A DNA stretch of 64,000 nt from Ligustrum vulgare (taxonomy: Eukaryota > Streptophyta > Magnoliopsida > Lamiales > Oleaceae). Numbering within the stretch: position 1 is the first letter of the stretch; each line of letters starts with the position of its first letter. This document shows positions 41,569-52,771 of the stretch, piece after piece. Location of the stretch: NCBI GenBank assembly GCA_963555705.1, contig OY743189.1, forward strand, positions 6,899,501-6,963,500. The letters run 5' to 3'. The position numbers and the translations under genes are program-made. The notes below the pieces were generated by a model that saw nothing but the letters and a program-made list of their open reading frames with translations, made no database searches and was not told the origin of the DNA.

Positions 41569-44502
41569 TTATGAAATATGCATGCTCCTATTCAGAATGG
41601 GTGATACTCCAATTTGTTTCCTAAGGCTTTCAAATTTAACAGTATCGAGGGCCTTAGTAAACAAATCTACCAGCTGTAGATCAGTCTGTATGTGCTCCAG
41701 ATTAATAATCTTTTGTTCCACCAATTCTCTGATGAAGTGGTGTCTGATGTCAATATGTTTTGTTCTGGAGTGCTGGACTGGATTCTTTGAGATATTGATG
41801 GCACTGGTGTTGTCGCAATACATAGTGGCTTGTTCTGTAGAGATTTCATCATGTTCCAACATTTGTTTCATCCACAGGAGTTGTGTACAGCAACTCCTAG
41901 CTGCTATATACTCAGCTTCGGCTGTGGATAGTGACACTGAATTTTGCTTTCTAATTAGCCATGCCACCAAATTGTTCCCAATGTAGAAACATCCTCCAGA
42001 TGTACTCTTTCGATCATCCACATTTCCAGCCCATTCTGCGTCTGAAAAACCTGCAAGATTGGAAGTGGTATCTCTTGTAAACCAAATCCCGTAATTCAAC
42101 GTACCACTTACATATCTGATGATTCTTTTCACAGCAGCAACATGAGATTCCTTAGGTTTGGCTTGGTATCTTGCACAAACTCCAACACTGAAGGATATAT
42201 CTGGCCTACTGGCATTAAGGTACAGAAGACTTCCAATCATGCTTCTGTAAAGGGATGGATCTACATCCTTACCACTATCATCCTTTGAAAGTTTTAGAGT
42301 AGTCTCCATGGGAGTTCTCATTGCCTTTGCATCTTCAAGTCCAAATTTCTTCACCAGATTTTTAGCGTACTTTGCTTGAGATATGAATATTCCAGATTCA
42401 TCCTGCTGTACCTGCAAACCAAGAAAAAAGGTTAGCTCACCAACCATACTCATTTCAAATTCTCTTTTCATTGTATTTATAAATTCATTAATTTTGGACT
42501 TAGATGTAGACCCAAATACTATGTCATCAACATATATTTGAGCTACAGTTAGATCAGGATTTAGATGCTTAATGAAAAAAGTTTTATCAGTTCCTTCCCT
42601 TTTGTATCCGTTGCTTAACAAGAATGATGTGAGCCTTTCATACCAAGCTCTGGGGGCTTGTTTCAACCCATATAACGCATTTTTGAGTCTAAAGATATAA
42701 TCCGGGTGAGATGGATCTGTGAAGCCTTGAAGATGCTCCACATAGGCTTCCTCATTAAGCACACCATTCAGAAAGGCACTTTTGACATCCATCTGAAATA
42801 GTCTAAAGTTGATGTAGCAGGACACAGCTAGCAACAGCCTGATGGATTCCAGTCTGGCTACCGGAGCAAATGTCTCGTCAAAGTCTATCCCTTCAATCTG
42901 GGTATAGCCTTGAGCAACAAGTCTGGCTTTATTTCTTACCACATTTCCTTGTTCATTTGACTTATTCTTGAAGATCCATTTGGTTCCAATTATATTACCT
43001 TCTTTAGGACGTGGAACCAGCTCCCAGACATTGTTTCTTTCAAATTGGTTAAGCTCCTCCTGCATAGCTTGTACCCAGTGTTCATCTGTCAAAGCTTCCT
43101 TGACATTTTTTGGCTCAATTTGAGACATATGACAGATGTTACTCATCTCAGCAAATTTTCTTCTGGTCACATTTTTCTTAGACATATCAGTGAGAATGTT
43201 GCCAAGTGGATGTGCCTTTTGGATCCTAGCAGGTGGTAGTCTCGATGCTTCTAGTTCAGCAATATCAGGTGTATCTGGGTCATCAGATTCTTCTCGATCT
43301 GCAAATATTACTAGGTGCCCAGACTCATCCTGATCGGATTCTTCAGTATTATTGAGACTTCCAGCTTGGTGTTGTTCTTCTTCTGATTTTTCGCTTCCAG
43401 ATTCTTCTTTTGGTGGAATTTCCAGTTGATCACCATCTGCTACCTGCAAATCCGAATTTAGACAATTAATATCATCCAATTTCACATTAATTGACTCAAG
43501 AACAGTTTGGGTTCTTAGATTGTAAACTCTATAGGCCCTACTATTTTCAGCATAACCCAAAAATATTACATCATCCGATTTTGAGTCAAATTTTCCTAGG
43601 TGTTCTCTATCTTTCAAAATGTAGCATTTACTTTCAAAGGCATGAGAGTAATCAACCCTAGGTTTTCTACCCTTCCAATTTTCATATGCAGTTTGGTTTG
43701 TTCCAGATCTAAGCATAACTCTATTGATAATATAACAAGCAGTGTTTGTGGCTTCTGCCCAAAATTTCGTGGGCAATTTGTTGCTATTTAGCATGACATG
43801 AGCCATCTCTTGTAGAGTTCTATTTTTCCTTTCCACCACTCCATTCTGTTGAGGAGTCTTTGGGGACGAGTACTCATGCTTGATCCCATATTGGATACAA
43901 AAATCAGCAAACTCGGAGTTTTCAAACTCTCTTCCATGATCACTTCTGATCCTTTTGACTCTTACCTGTTCGTCACCCTTTTCATTGCTCAATTTCTGAA
44001 AAAGATTAACAAAATTGTCAAAGGTATCAGATTTATCCCGAATAAACATGACCCAAGTGTATCTGGAGAAATCATCAACACACACATAAATATACCTCTT
44101 CCCACCAATACTTTCCTTTTGGATAGGACCCATCAAATCCATGTGAATTAGTTCAAGTATATGAGAGGTATTAACAGATGTACCTGATTTGTGTTGACTT
44201 TTGATTTGCTTACACTTTTGACAATCACCACAGATTTCATCTGGAATATTGTTTATGCTGGGTAAGACTCTCACAGCTTGTAGTCTAGTTAGCTTCATAA
44301 GATCATAGTAGTTTAGATGCCCTAATTTGTTATGCCACAGTTTCTCATTTTTGGTCTTAACAGAATTGCAAGTTTCGAGACTCTCAAGTGTATAGCATTT
44401 GTCTCTAGATCTAACTCCCTTAAACAACACACTATTTAACGGGTTAGACTTCTTGTCACAATTTAAAACCTTGCAATATTCTTTTGAAAACACGACAAGC
44501 AA
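41569..44502 (-). CDS. pol: SIRE-type Copia pol: integrase, reverse transcriptase, RNase H (977 codons open)
   Basis: Domains in order: pre-integrase zinc motif LWHNKLGHLN with CGDCQKC (His57, His62, Cys94, Cys97). Integrase core follows with Asp122 (HMDLMGP), Asp188 (RSDHGREF) and Glu224 (NGVVERKN), a proper D-D-35-E spacing. Then KFDSKSDDVIFLGY, an acidic linker, and RT starting near 490 (WELVPRPKEGNIIGTKWIFK) with catalytic YVDD at about 656-659. RNase H shows SDAEWAGNVDDRKSTSG near 820, STAEAEYIAA near 860 and MYCDN at about 894. All expected catalytic residues are present. The listed start is only the first Met after an upstream stop; the true polyprotein starts in gag. Protease, upstream, has stops, so the element cannot make a full polyprotein unaided. 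It would act in cytoplasmic particles and then the nucleus. Confidence 0.93.
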   Translation of the reverse strand: MLVVFSKEYCKVLNCDKKSNPLNSVLFKGVRSRDKCYTLESLETCNSVKTKNEKLWHNKLGHLNYYDLMKLTRLQAVRVLPSINNIPDEICGDCQKCKQIKSQHKSGTSVNTSHILELIHMDLMGPIQKESIGGKRYIYVCVDDFSRYTWVMFIRDKSDTFDNFVNLFQKLSNEKGDEQVRVKRIRSDHGREFENSEFADFCIQYGIKHEYSSPKTPQQNGVVERKNRTLQEMAHVMLNSNKLPTKFWAEATNTACYIINRVMLRSGTNQTAYENWKGRKPRVDYSHAFESKCYILKDREHLGKFDSKSDDVIFLGYAENSRAYRVYNLRTQTVLESINVKLDDINCLNSDLQVADGDQLEIPPKEESGSEKSEEEQHQAGSLNNTEESDQDESGHLVIFADREESDDPDTPDIAELEASRLPPARIQKAHPLGNILTDMSKKNVTRRKFAEMSNICHMSQIEPKNVKEALTDEHWVQAMQEELNQFERNNVWELVPRPKEGNIIGTKWIFKNKSNEQGNVVRNKARLVAQGYTQIEGIDFDETFAPVARLESIRLLLAVSCYINFRLFQMDVKSAFLNGVLNEEAYVEHLQGFTDPSHPDYIFRLKNALYGLKQAPRAWYERLTSFLLSNGYKREGTDKTFFIKHLNPDLTVAQIYVDDIVFGSTSKSKINEFINTMKREFEMSMVGELTFFLGLQVQQDESGIFISQAKYAKNLVKKFGLEDAKAMRTPMETTLKLSKDDSGKDVDPSLYRSMIGSLLYLNASRPDISFSVGVCARYQAKPKESHVAAVKRIIRYVSGTLNYGIWFTRDTTSNLAGFSDAEWAGNVDDRKSTSGGCFYIGNNLVAWLIRKQNSVSLSTAEAEYIAARSCCTQLLWMKQMLEHDEISTEQATMYCDNTSAINISKNPVQHSRTKHIDIRHHFIRELVEQKIINLEHIQTDLQLVDLFTKALDTVKFESLRKQIGVSPILNRSMHIS

Positions 44503-44828
44503 GTTATCATCACATAGTTGTCATACACTGATCAAATTTGCCTTAAGTCCTATAACATATAAGACATTTGTTAATGTAGGCAGTCCCTTGATGTTGATGA
44601 CACCAGATTCATCTATCTTTCCATTTTGGCCATCACCAAATGTAACAGCACCTTTTTCAAAATGTGTTAGTAGAGAGAGATCACCTGTCATGTGTCTAGA
44701 ACATCCACTATCAAAATACTATGTGTTAGGAATCAAGGCACTCAAAGACAATTGAACTACATAAGCATTAGTTCGAATTTTCTTCTCTTGTCTAGGAACA
44801 AGTCTTCTTTTGTGTGAATTGATTAATT
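44503..44828 (-). pseudogene. SIRE-type Copia protease with two nonsense codons
   Basis: On the minus strand the segment reads YFDSGCSRHMTGDLSLLTHF, then VTFGDGQNGKIDESGVINIK and a conserved ANLIS motif, the intact look of a Copia aspartic protease. The DSG codons are at 44704-44712. Two stops interrupt it: a TAG directly before YFDSG, where Trp is usual, and a TGA after ISV just before the pol open frame. It would normally process the polyprotein. Confidence 0.85.
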
Positions 44829-46517
44829 TCAAGTACTCATGACACCTAAATACATCATGATCAGATTTAGCACAAAAATTACAGAATACCTGGAAAACAG
44901 ATGTATCGTGCCGACTCGACGAGGTTGAAATTTCCTGCCGTTCTGATGGACAGACTCATCTGGCTTGTACAGATTCGGCTGAAATTGTCTTCTTGTATAG
45001 TTCCTGGCTGGATGTAAGTTTTGAGTCCCAGCCGCATTGTATTGATGAGAGGTAGATGCATCTGTATGATTTCTATTCTGTTCCATGTACCTGTATCCAG
45101 ATTCTCTTACAAAGTTTATTTTATGGTCATGATTTTTACCTTTACCTTCATATCCAAGACCTGTTTTTAGGCTGACAGGTCTGCCACTGTTCGGGATTTC
45201 ATCAAGCTGGACGAATCCACGTGCCAACTTCTTGATTTTGTCTTGTGCTTTAGCAAGGTCTGACCTTAACCTGCTTACCTCATTTTGTTCATCATCTGAG
45301 ACTACAGATACGTCGTCCAGTTGTCGTTCCCTGCTGTGCTCAGCGAAGGCTTGTAACAGCTGAATCTTCTCTTCTGCATCTTGAAGTTCCTTCCTCAAGT
45401 TTTCAGTGTTTGGTCCGGATTTATCTGCATAAGAAGAGTTACCAGATTCAGTACCAGACAGCTATAAAGCAGTAAGGGTAGTTACCTATTTTTCAGAATT
45501 GCTGTTGTCTGATTCTGATTCAGATTTATCTGAGTCTCCATCACTCCATGTAACATTCATGGCCTTCCTTCCCTTGGCCTTCTTTTGAGTATTAGGACAA
45601 TCAGCTGCAATGTGTCCATATCTTTCACATTCTCTGTATTGGATTCGACTCCTAGGCTTCCCTTCAGACGTGTTGGCATTATTCTTTGGATAGAAATTAT
45701 TTTTCTTCCATTGTTTTTGATTCTGGCCTTGAAGATTTGTGGATCTTTCTTTTTGTTTGACCTTGAGGAACCTTTTAAATTGTCTGGTGAGAAGTACGAA
45801 ATTTTCATCTTTGTCTGTCTCGCCAGAGTCGTCTGAATTTGCACTGTTTGTCTTGAAGGCAATCCCCGGTGATTTGTCCTTCTTTCTTCGGGCCAGATTT
45901 AACTCATAGGTCATCAATGACCCTACAAGTTCCTCAACTCGCATGGTTGAAAGATCCTTGCTTTCTTCAATTGCTGTCACTTTTGCATGGAACCTGTCTG
46001 GTAAAGATCTAAGGATCTTTTGTACAATCTGCTCATTTGAGTAGGTTTTCCCAAGTGCTTCAGCTGAGTTGGTGAGATCACTTAATCTGGAATAGAAGCT
46101 TTTGAAGTCTTCTTTCTCATCCATAGACAGTTGTTCAAATTCCAAAGTGATCGTCTGCAGCTTGGAGGTTTTGACAGCATTGGTTCCTTCGTTTGCTATT
46201 CTCAAAGCATCCCATGCTTCCTTGGCGGTCCTTAAAGAGGAGATGAGTCTGAATTGACCTGGATCAACCAAAGAAACAATAGCGTTAAGTGCCTTAGAAT
46301 TCCAATTTGCATTATCTAATTCATCTGCAGTATAAGCACTTCTAGCTATAGTTGTAACAACACCTCCAGCAGTGACATTGGGTGCTGTGTAACCTTCAAG
46401 AACAGAAGTCCAACAACGTTCATCAATAGATTGAATAAAAATTTCCATACGGATTTTCCAATATGCATAGTTACTACCAATTAATAGAGGTGGCCTAAGA
46501 GATGCAGAGTTTTCCAT
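44829..46517 (-). pseudogene. gag: SIRE-type Copia gag
   Basis: The Met at 46517 opens MENSASLRPPLLIGSNYAYW and KIRMEIFIQSIDERCW, close to the start of SIRE Gags. The frame runs 343 codons, with the UBN2-type region (LSMDEKEDFKSFYSRLSDL, QIVQKILRSLPDRFHAKVTA). The zinc knuckle is YRECERYGHIAADC, in which the first Cys is Tyr. An acidic Ser-rich end stops at TAG (45486). The same frame continues past two TAG codons into a coiled-coil-like stretch (RKELQDAEEKIQLLQAFAEH, to 44829). A frameshift follows before the protease. The start is chosen for position just after the primer site and family match. Confidence 0.88.
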
Positions 46518-46552
46518 TTAGACAACGGATCTCACTTTCTGGAAGTGAACCC

Positions 46553-46564
46553 GCTCTGATACCA
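46553..46564 (-). other. Primer binding site of the SIRE-type element
   Basis: The minus strand reads TGGTATCAGAGC, an exact match to the plant initiator-Met tRNA complement, about 35 bp before the gag start. Confidence 0.9.
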
Positions 46565-46566
46565 AT

Positions 46567-47886
46567 TAAAAATTTGAGGTTGTCTAAATTTTAATTATGG
46601 ACTGTCACAGATGTGTCTGGACAGTAACCAGTTAACAGTAATTCGTTAAGTTTGTTTAGCGTAGTACCAGATGAATCTTGCTCAAGCAGATTCGTCTGGA
46701 TAGTAAAACGTAAACAATCAGAATAAATTGTGTGGAATAGTAAATAGACAAGAACACAATAATTTGAGCTTAACGTGGGAAAAACCCTAACAGGGAAAAC
46801 CCACGGTTCGCATCCTGCGAACAAAAACCAATCACTATATAAGGAAAGAGTTTATACAGATCAATCTAAACTACAGGATAAGTTTACGCATAGACTTTAT
46901 CAAACATCCAAGAAATAGATCACTCCCTGATCCTTCTGTGGCATGTAATGTGAGATGGCATCCCACCACTCTTCAGTAGTTTTCTTTGATTCTGCAACAA
47001 TTTTCAGCAACCCAAACTCCCGTTCGATCTTGATCCAAACCTCCCGTTTGATCTTCACGCTGAAGTTCTTTCCTTCTCTAAGCAATTGAATCCTCCTCCC
47101 GGAGTATTGAAGTCACAATTCAATTGAAGCTTTTTGTATTTGTGCACACACGAAAAAATAGCTTCAAGATATCTTTCATAAATGTATTGGACGTGTATAT
47201 AAAGCTCAACACGGATTTTTTGTATTTTTACGTCTTAAGAAAAAGGTCCCGTTTTTCTTCTCTTTATAGTGAAATTAGGTCTACTTGACTCCCAAGTTTC
47301 CTTATTGCACAAGATCTCTACTACCTACAAAACATGGTAGAGATAATTAGTAAAAGGTAAGAGAATTATCCATAAATAAATCTTACCATGAATAATGATA
47401 ATGATAAATCATAAAAGATCTTACCATTTATCAATCAAGTGATAAACCTTGATATTTATCACCATATTTTCGGCCCCTATGAATATTCTTCACAATCAAG
47501 ACTTTTGACCTTATAATCTTACAATATGCAAAGATAAGATTAAAAATATTATTGACCATATTAAGAAGATACTTACCATATCTTGGATATGCTTGAATGT
47601 CAAGAATAATCACAAAATATTAACAAGAATAATACCAAAATATTTTCGAGATTGTGATAAAAATTTTCGAGATTATGATCAAATATATATATATATATAT
47701 ATATATATCAATATTTTCTTGATCATTATCTTTACAATAAAATGTATTTCTCGAAAATAAGAAATAAATTGCATAATTTAATCGAACTTAATAAATTACT
47801 AAATATACGTATTTAGAAATTAAATCAAGTTTTATTAAATTACACATTCATGAAAAATAGGAAATGCCAATATCATAAAATTAACA
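46567..47886 (-). repeat. 5' LTR of the SIRE-type element
   Basis: About 1.3 kb, starting TGTTAATTTTATGATATTGG at 47886 (minus strand) and ending close to the primer site. It contains GTTGAGCTTTATATACACGTCC near 47200, a possible TATA box, and an (AT)n run at 47683-47708. The short frames inside are not genes. The LTR end is not fixed by a CA and may be off by a few bases. Confidence 0.82.
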
Positions 47887-48660
47887 AGTTCCCGCTAATC
47901 TCTGTGATAATTGTCAAACTATGTGTCCGACTATCTAAAATTTGGATGTTGCCTCTAACTCGGATTGTAATTTAAAGAATATGGGTTGTATTTTTGTTAG
48001 TTATTATTTTGTAGCCAACAACGTACAATTTTAAGCTAGATGATTAGCTCTATAGTTTTCACTTACTGGATGTGGATGTATGGCATGAACCCCTTTGTGT
48101 TCGTGCCTTAGCTAAAAGCTTAACTTGTTTTTTCAAAGTAGCAATCTAAACATTTGTAGTTGCAAGAATAAATATCTCATGTGCCTAGCTGCTTTCTTGT
48201 GAACTACTTGTTCAGTTAAGATCAGGGTTTTTTTTTTTTCTCTCTATCAATTCTAGCAACCCCAAAGCTTGATTTACTCTTTCGTTGATGATAGACCAAT
48301 TTGCAGATGAGTCTACTATTTATCTGTATTGAGGAGTCAGTCAAGAATAAAAGTGTTGTACTTATAGGCCTTTGTTATACTCATGACTTGGACCTTTTCG
48401 AAGCAACTCCTTGAATATCCAACAAGCCTCATGGAAATCTTCCCCATCATACTGTTAGAAAGTAGATATTTCCAATTTCATCTTTGCTACCTTAGCCGGT
48501 GAAAAATACATGTAGCAGAATTTTCTAGCCAAGTCCTCCCAAGTAGTGATGCTAGATTTGGGTTTTGAGTAGAGCCACTCCAACATAGTATCACTTAAGG
48601 TATAAGGAAATAATTTCAATCTGATAACAACTTCTTTCACTCTGATAAGTTAGAAGTTGT
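47887..48660 (-). pseudogene. gag: Athila-like element C: gag fragment (minus strand)
   Basis: The frame 48640-48455 reads VVIRLKLFPYTLSDTMLEWL, then KPKSSITTWEDLARKFCYMY and FSPAKVAKMKLEISTF, the conserved centre of Athila Gag (RLFPFSL..AKxWL..SITTWEDLAxKF..YFPP). Sequence on the right (48660-49080) needs frame changes. Left of it (47887-48455) the gag is more decayed until the SIRE-type LTR. Together with the protease at 37.4-37.6 kb it shows that one Athila element spans the Copia insertion. Confidence 0.85.
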
Positions 48661-49113
48661 TGCAAATCCTTTGAAATCTAGCAACATGAGAATTTGGGTC
48701 TCCATGTGCTTTTCCAAAGAATTAAATATCTATTGCTAAAATTATTGATTAAATCACCTAGGAGTTGGAAGTCATTCCTCCCAAATGGTGGATAAACAAT
48801 GCTGGATCGATTATGAGCTATAGATGGTGTCAGGAACTGTGCTATTGGAAGATTTCCATCATCGTCATCTTCGTCTTCATGGGTGGCTAAATGTGTGCAT
48901 TAGCTAATTGAGCTATACGAGCATGGTCTTTAACAATCATATTTTTTTGCATTTTTTTTGGTTTCGATTGTGTTCCTTGCATCTTCATCTGAAAGTGCAT
49001 TGAATCTTGGGATTTAGATGCTCACAATCTTCACCTTCAAATAGAGCCATACAGCGAACATCAGTTTTGTGTTAAAAAAAAATCTAGTTCTAAAGATTAA
49101 TCTAAACTAAATA
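48661..49113 (-). other. Athila-like element C: leader and gag N-terminus, degraded
   Basis: Between primer site and gag core only degraded sequence is seen; no ORF of note. AT-rich with short purine and T runs. Confidence 0.5.
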
Positions 49114-49133
49114 GTCCCCGTAAATGGCGCAAA
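49114..49133 (-). other. Primer binding site of Athila-like element C
   Basis: The minus strand reads TTTGCGCCATTTACGGGGAC, close to the Athila/Tat primer site TTTGGCGCCGTTGCCGGGGA. It lies about eight bases inside the LTR edge at 49142. Confidence 0.75.
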
Positions 49134-49141
49134 AAACTTGA

Positions 49142-50486
49142 TGTGAAAATATTGTGAGTGCACAATTGTTAAAAAATAATAAAATGGACTGAAAGAGCCT
49201 GAATTATCTTCCCACGAAGACTATTTTATCTAATTATCAGTTTTAATTAATCAATCCTAAACTAAGAGGAAAATAATTTGTTTTTAATAATCTACTATAC
49301 ATGAAAAGAAAAATTACTTAAACAATTTGCAATTATGTGTGTAAAGATCAAGATTAAGAATTAACTTATAAAGCGAAAGTGTTGGAACACAGGATTTAAC
49401 CCTCGTTGTCATATTCAATTTCTCATCCCAAGTTTTCTTCCTAATTTAGTGTTTGATCAAATTTACAATTATATCTAATTTTCCTCTCTAGATTTTAAAT
49501 TAGTTCTACCTAATTAGGTCAACTACATATCTCTATGTTGAATAAGAATAACCCTAATTAAATGCATTCAAATAGAGGAACTCGTGTAATGATCAAAACA
49601 ACTACAAACATGTATCTCTACAAATCAATGGATTAGTGATCAAGTAATTCATGCATTAAGAAAATAAATAAATTCAATACATAAAATTAAAGCACAAAAT
49701 CGAGAGTTGAAATTAAAACAACCCAACTAGGTTACATCGTTCGTCCCAACGATGAATTTAGTCACACGTGATAAAACAAAAACAAGAAATTATTGGAATT
49801 GAATACAACCGGGTTTTGGAATTGAAGGAGAAGAAGTTCTTGCACCAAGATCCAATTTTCAAGTCTTAAAAATCTCAAACCCTGGTTATCTTGATCGTGT
49901 TCCTGAATTCTTCTCTTTTGATGTGTATGATATATGCCGACAAATCCATTCTTTTTATATTCAAGGTTAAGTCTTTATACAACATTCCATTTCATATACA
50001 AGTCCCATCCAAGTTAAACTCGAAAATAAAACTAAATGAATATAAAAAAGGATTCACAATGGACCATGGTTTGCAAGCCCCCTGTCTACCCATGACAAAT
50101 ACAAAAAATATAGCACCACGGGTTGGTCGGTGCAACCCACAGTTAATTTTCTAGCTTCGTCGGTCAAATTTCAAACGTGCATAACTTTTGATCTACAAAT
50201 CTGAGTTTTGCTCCATTGCATTGCATTGCATTGAACACTTCATTCAATTATATTTCCAATGACATATTATGAGCTCCATGGAGATATCCGTATTAAAAGT
50301 TGTACATTTATTTCTTTACATACTCAACAATTAACTTTCTCGTTTTTGCTCCAATCTCTTCCAAGTTTGAGTTTTACCTAAAATAACTAAATAAAGACAA
50401 AAACTAGTAAAAAAAAAAAAAAAACTTAAAAGAACTCACATTTATTCACTTTTGATAGTCAAAATATCACAAAATTGTACTTATCA
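49142..50486 (-). repeat. 5' LTR of Athila-like element C
   Basis: The plus strand starts TGTGAAAATATTGTG and ends AATTGTACTTATCA, so the minus-strand LTR begins TGATAAGTACAATTTT, like element A (TGATAAGTGT). It is about 1345 bp. The neighbouring TTATATAAAC-type sequence near 49970 may be the promoter region. No second copy of this LTR is evident left of 35.3 kb. Confidence 0.75.
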
Positions 50487-52090
50487 GCGAACTTTTTTAA
50501 CATCTTATAAAGAATAGTACTAATTGCTTCTCCATTGTCCATGACATTTGCCACTAATTTTCCATTGATCATTGCATGAATGTACATTTATCTCAAGTGT
50601 TTGGTTAACTTATGAGTTTGTTTCTTAAATATCACCTTTTTGGCCGAGTCTATTTCGACTTTTTGTTTATCTTCTATTCTAAACCATGATTAGGATTTCT
50701 TTTGTAATTCCTATGCAACTAGGTAAAATACTTGCGCCTCTCCCTCTGGGTGGTTCGTCCTCTTCCACTCACCATCTATAAGAAAGGGAAAGGGCCATAA
50801 TTACTTTTCTTTCAAGAATGGGAGTTTTTTTTTCTGCTCAAAAGTTTCATAAATGGATGTTGCTATCATCGAAATTTAATGGGTGTTTCTTGAAATGTGG
50901 ATTTTTAAAGTTTATCCATAAATTTTTGAGAGGAGGAATTGTTTTCTAGTAGTACTATTGTCTTTGTTTTATTGATTTGGATATCACTATTAAAAGGCTT
51001 CGAAGAAATTGGAGGGGTCACTGTGGTCCCACTTAAAACCTAATTTCTTTAGTCATATTAATAGCCTTGTGACAAAGCCCTCTAATGCCGTGAACGTGCC
51101 AATCAAGAAAACTCGAACAAAATTAACAATAATTTTTCCACAGTTTTTCCCTTGCTTTTTATACAAAGGTAGTGATAAAGGAATAAATCATTGCACTAGG
51201 ATTTGGAATTTAGAGAGGAGATACAAATAATCATCCACAGTTTTCCTTGTTTTTACACGAAGGTAGTAAATGGATGAATCCTTGTATGGGAACTTATTAT
51301 CATCTTATTGTTTATTATGAAAAGGTTTATACCCGACTAAAAATTCCTTCGCTAGGCATACATGCAACTCACATAACTACTACAATATCTCCCTAATAAA
51401 ACTAAAATCAATTATTATTATATAAAACATTTATAATCAATTATTATCATATAAGACATTTATGACATAACATTATTAATTTCCAATCTTATCATGCTTC
51501 AATGAAATTATAAATAACTAATAACTTGCAAAACGTATAACATTCCTGGTTCAATAAGTCAAGACGTAAAGAGACGTAGTGGAGCAATGACTTAAAATAT
51601 CTCATGACTAAGATACTAGTTCTTTTCTTAGAAAATAGTTATCAATTCATATCTTCATATAAGGTTGGGCTTAATTAACCTATTATCATTACACATCATA
51701 ATCTAAGTAGCCCAATTCAACATAATAGCTAAAAAAATAAATTTCTTAGTCAAAATATATTTTTCATATAAATTGAACCCATTTTAACACTATCATAAAA
51801 ATATTTTGGGTAGTCCAAATAAATCTTCATATGGGAATAGTCCCAAAATTTAACCTAAATCTAGCATGAACAATCACTGTTCACTGTTCACGTCGATGAA
51901 CAGACTTGGTCACTGTTCACGACAAAGAACATTAGTTTTTTTTTTTTTTTTTTGAAATAGGGAATCAGACGTAAATTTAAAAAAAATGATAAGAAAATTT
52001 AATATACTTAACCATAAATAACATAAATTATATAATGTTTCATAACAATTTTCTTTGAAGATTTTAAAGTCTACATGAAGGCATAACCTG
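50487..52090 (-). pseudogene. Minus-strand Gypsy remnant: leader, gag end and protease start
   Basis: On the minus strand 50650-50490 reads, with frame changes, MYIHAMINGKLVANVMDN, resembling the start of a Gypsy protease (..VxINGK..AMVDTGA) with its active site altered. Upstream, 51250-50650 is degraded and has no clear zinc knuckle. 51260-52090 is AT-rich leader with an A/T-rich start and several CACTGTTCAC repeats (51870-51920). The remnant stops where Athila LTR C begins (50486), so C seems to have inserted into it. Confidence 0.45.
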
Positions 52091-52091
52091 T

Positions 52092-52102
52092 CTCTGATAC
52101 CA
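52092..52102 (-). other. Primer binding site of the minus-strand Gypsy remnant
   Basis: The minus strand reads TGGTATCAGAG, identical to the Met-tRNA complement, about five bases from the LTR edge at 52107. Confidence 0.75.
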
Positions 52103-52734
52103 ACTATGACGACCTGAATCCTTAATGACTCGAATGTCACAAAACATGCATAATCTCATAAAATATAAGAAATAGTTTAAACAAATAATTTCATAAGAAT
52201 TAAATCATTCTAACAAAATACTGAAATTAAACATGAATGTTTAACAAAGTAGCCAACAATAATTGATTAAAAGTGTAAAAAAGAAAAAAAAAACATAAAA
52301 GTAAAGATTATAAATAAAAGTCTGATTTATTTTTCTTGTCCACTATCGAGCCATCTTCATGTTGACCATCCCAAACCAATTAAGTATCTAGAAAGGGGGA
52401 AACATAAAGGCGTGAGAAAAATCTCAATAAGTATACACATGTTTATTAATCTTGAAATCATAATATGTAAGTAATGTGGACACGAAAAACTATACCGAAC
52501 ATAGGTGGTATAAGTTTGCATGCGTAGCGCTACTAAACCCCGGTCTGAATCTTAGAACATACATATGGACCATAGCATATTATTTCAAAAAAAAAAATGT
52601 AACATAAAATTACATGTATATACTTGCTATCTTGTGGGATGACTTAATGAATAAACTTTACTTTAAAGTGCCTCAAACTTTGTGCGTGTTAAAATCCCCT
52701 TGTTTTGAAAATATGTCTAAAATTCGTATATAAT

Positions 52735-52735
<1 letters not shown>

Positions 52736-52771
<36 letters not shown>
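52736..52771. repeat. (GT)n(GA)n microsatellite
   Basis: A compound GT then GA run just left of the hAT insertion site. Confidence 0.95.

Larger units (their letters stand above)
37621..47886 (-). mobile_element. SIRE-type Ty1/Copia retrotransposon inserted in Athila-like element C
   Basis: On the minus strand the order is LTR (47886 to ~46567), primer site, gag, protease, integrase, RT, RNase H, a separate 3' ORF, polypurine tract and LTR (38297 to ~37621). The two LTRs match from the TG start for about 690-710 bp; the left one lacks the other ~600 bp. The long space between pol and 3' LTR holding an extra ORF is characteristic of the SIRE/Maximus lineage. Athila protease lies immediately left and Athila gag to the right, both minus strand. 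The element therefore landed inside an Athila element, and its end was later truncated. Confidence 0.88.

Noticed and set aside
51009..51230. 73-codon plus-strand ORF
   Set aside because: No domain, AT-rich surroundings, opposite to the orientation of the remnant in which it lies.
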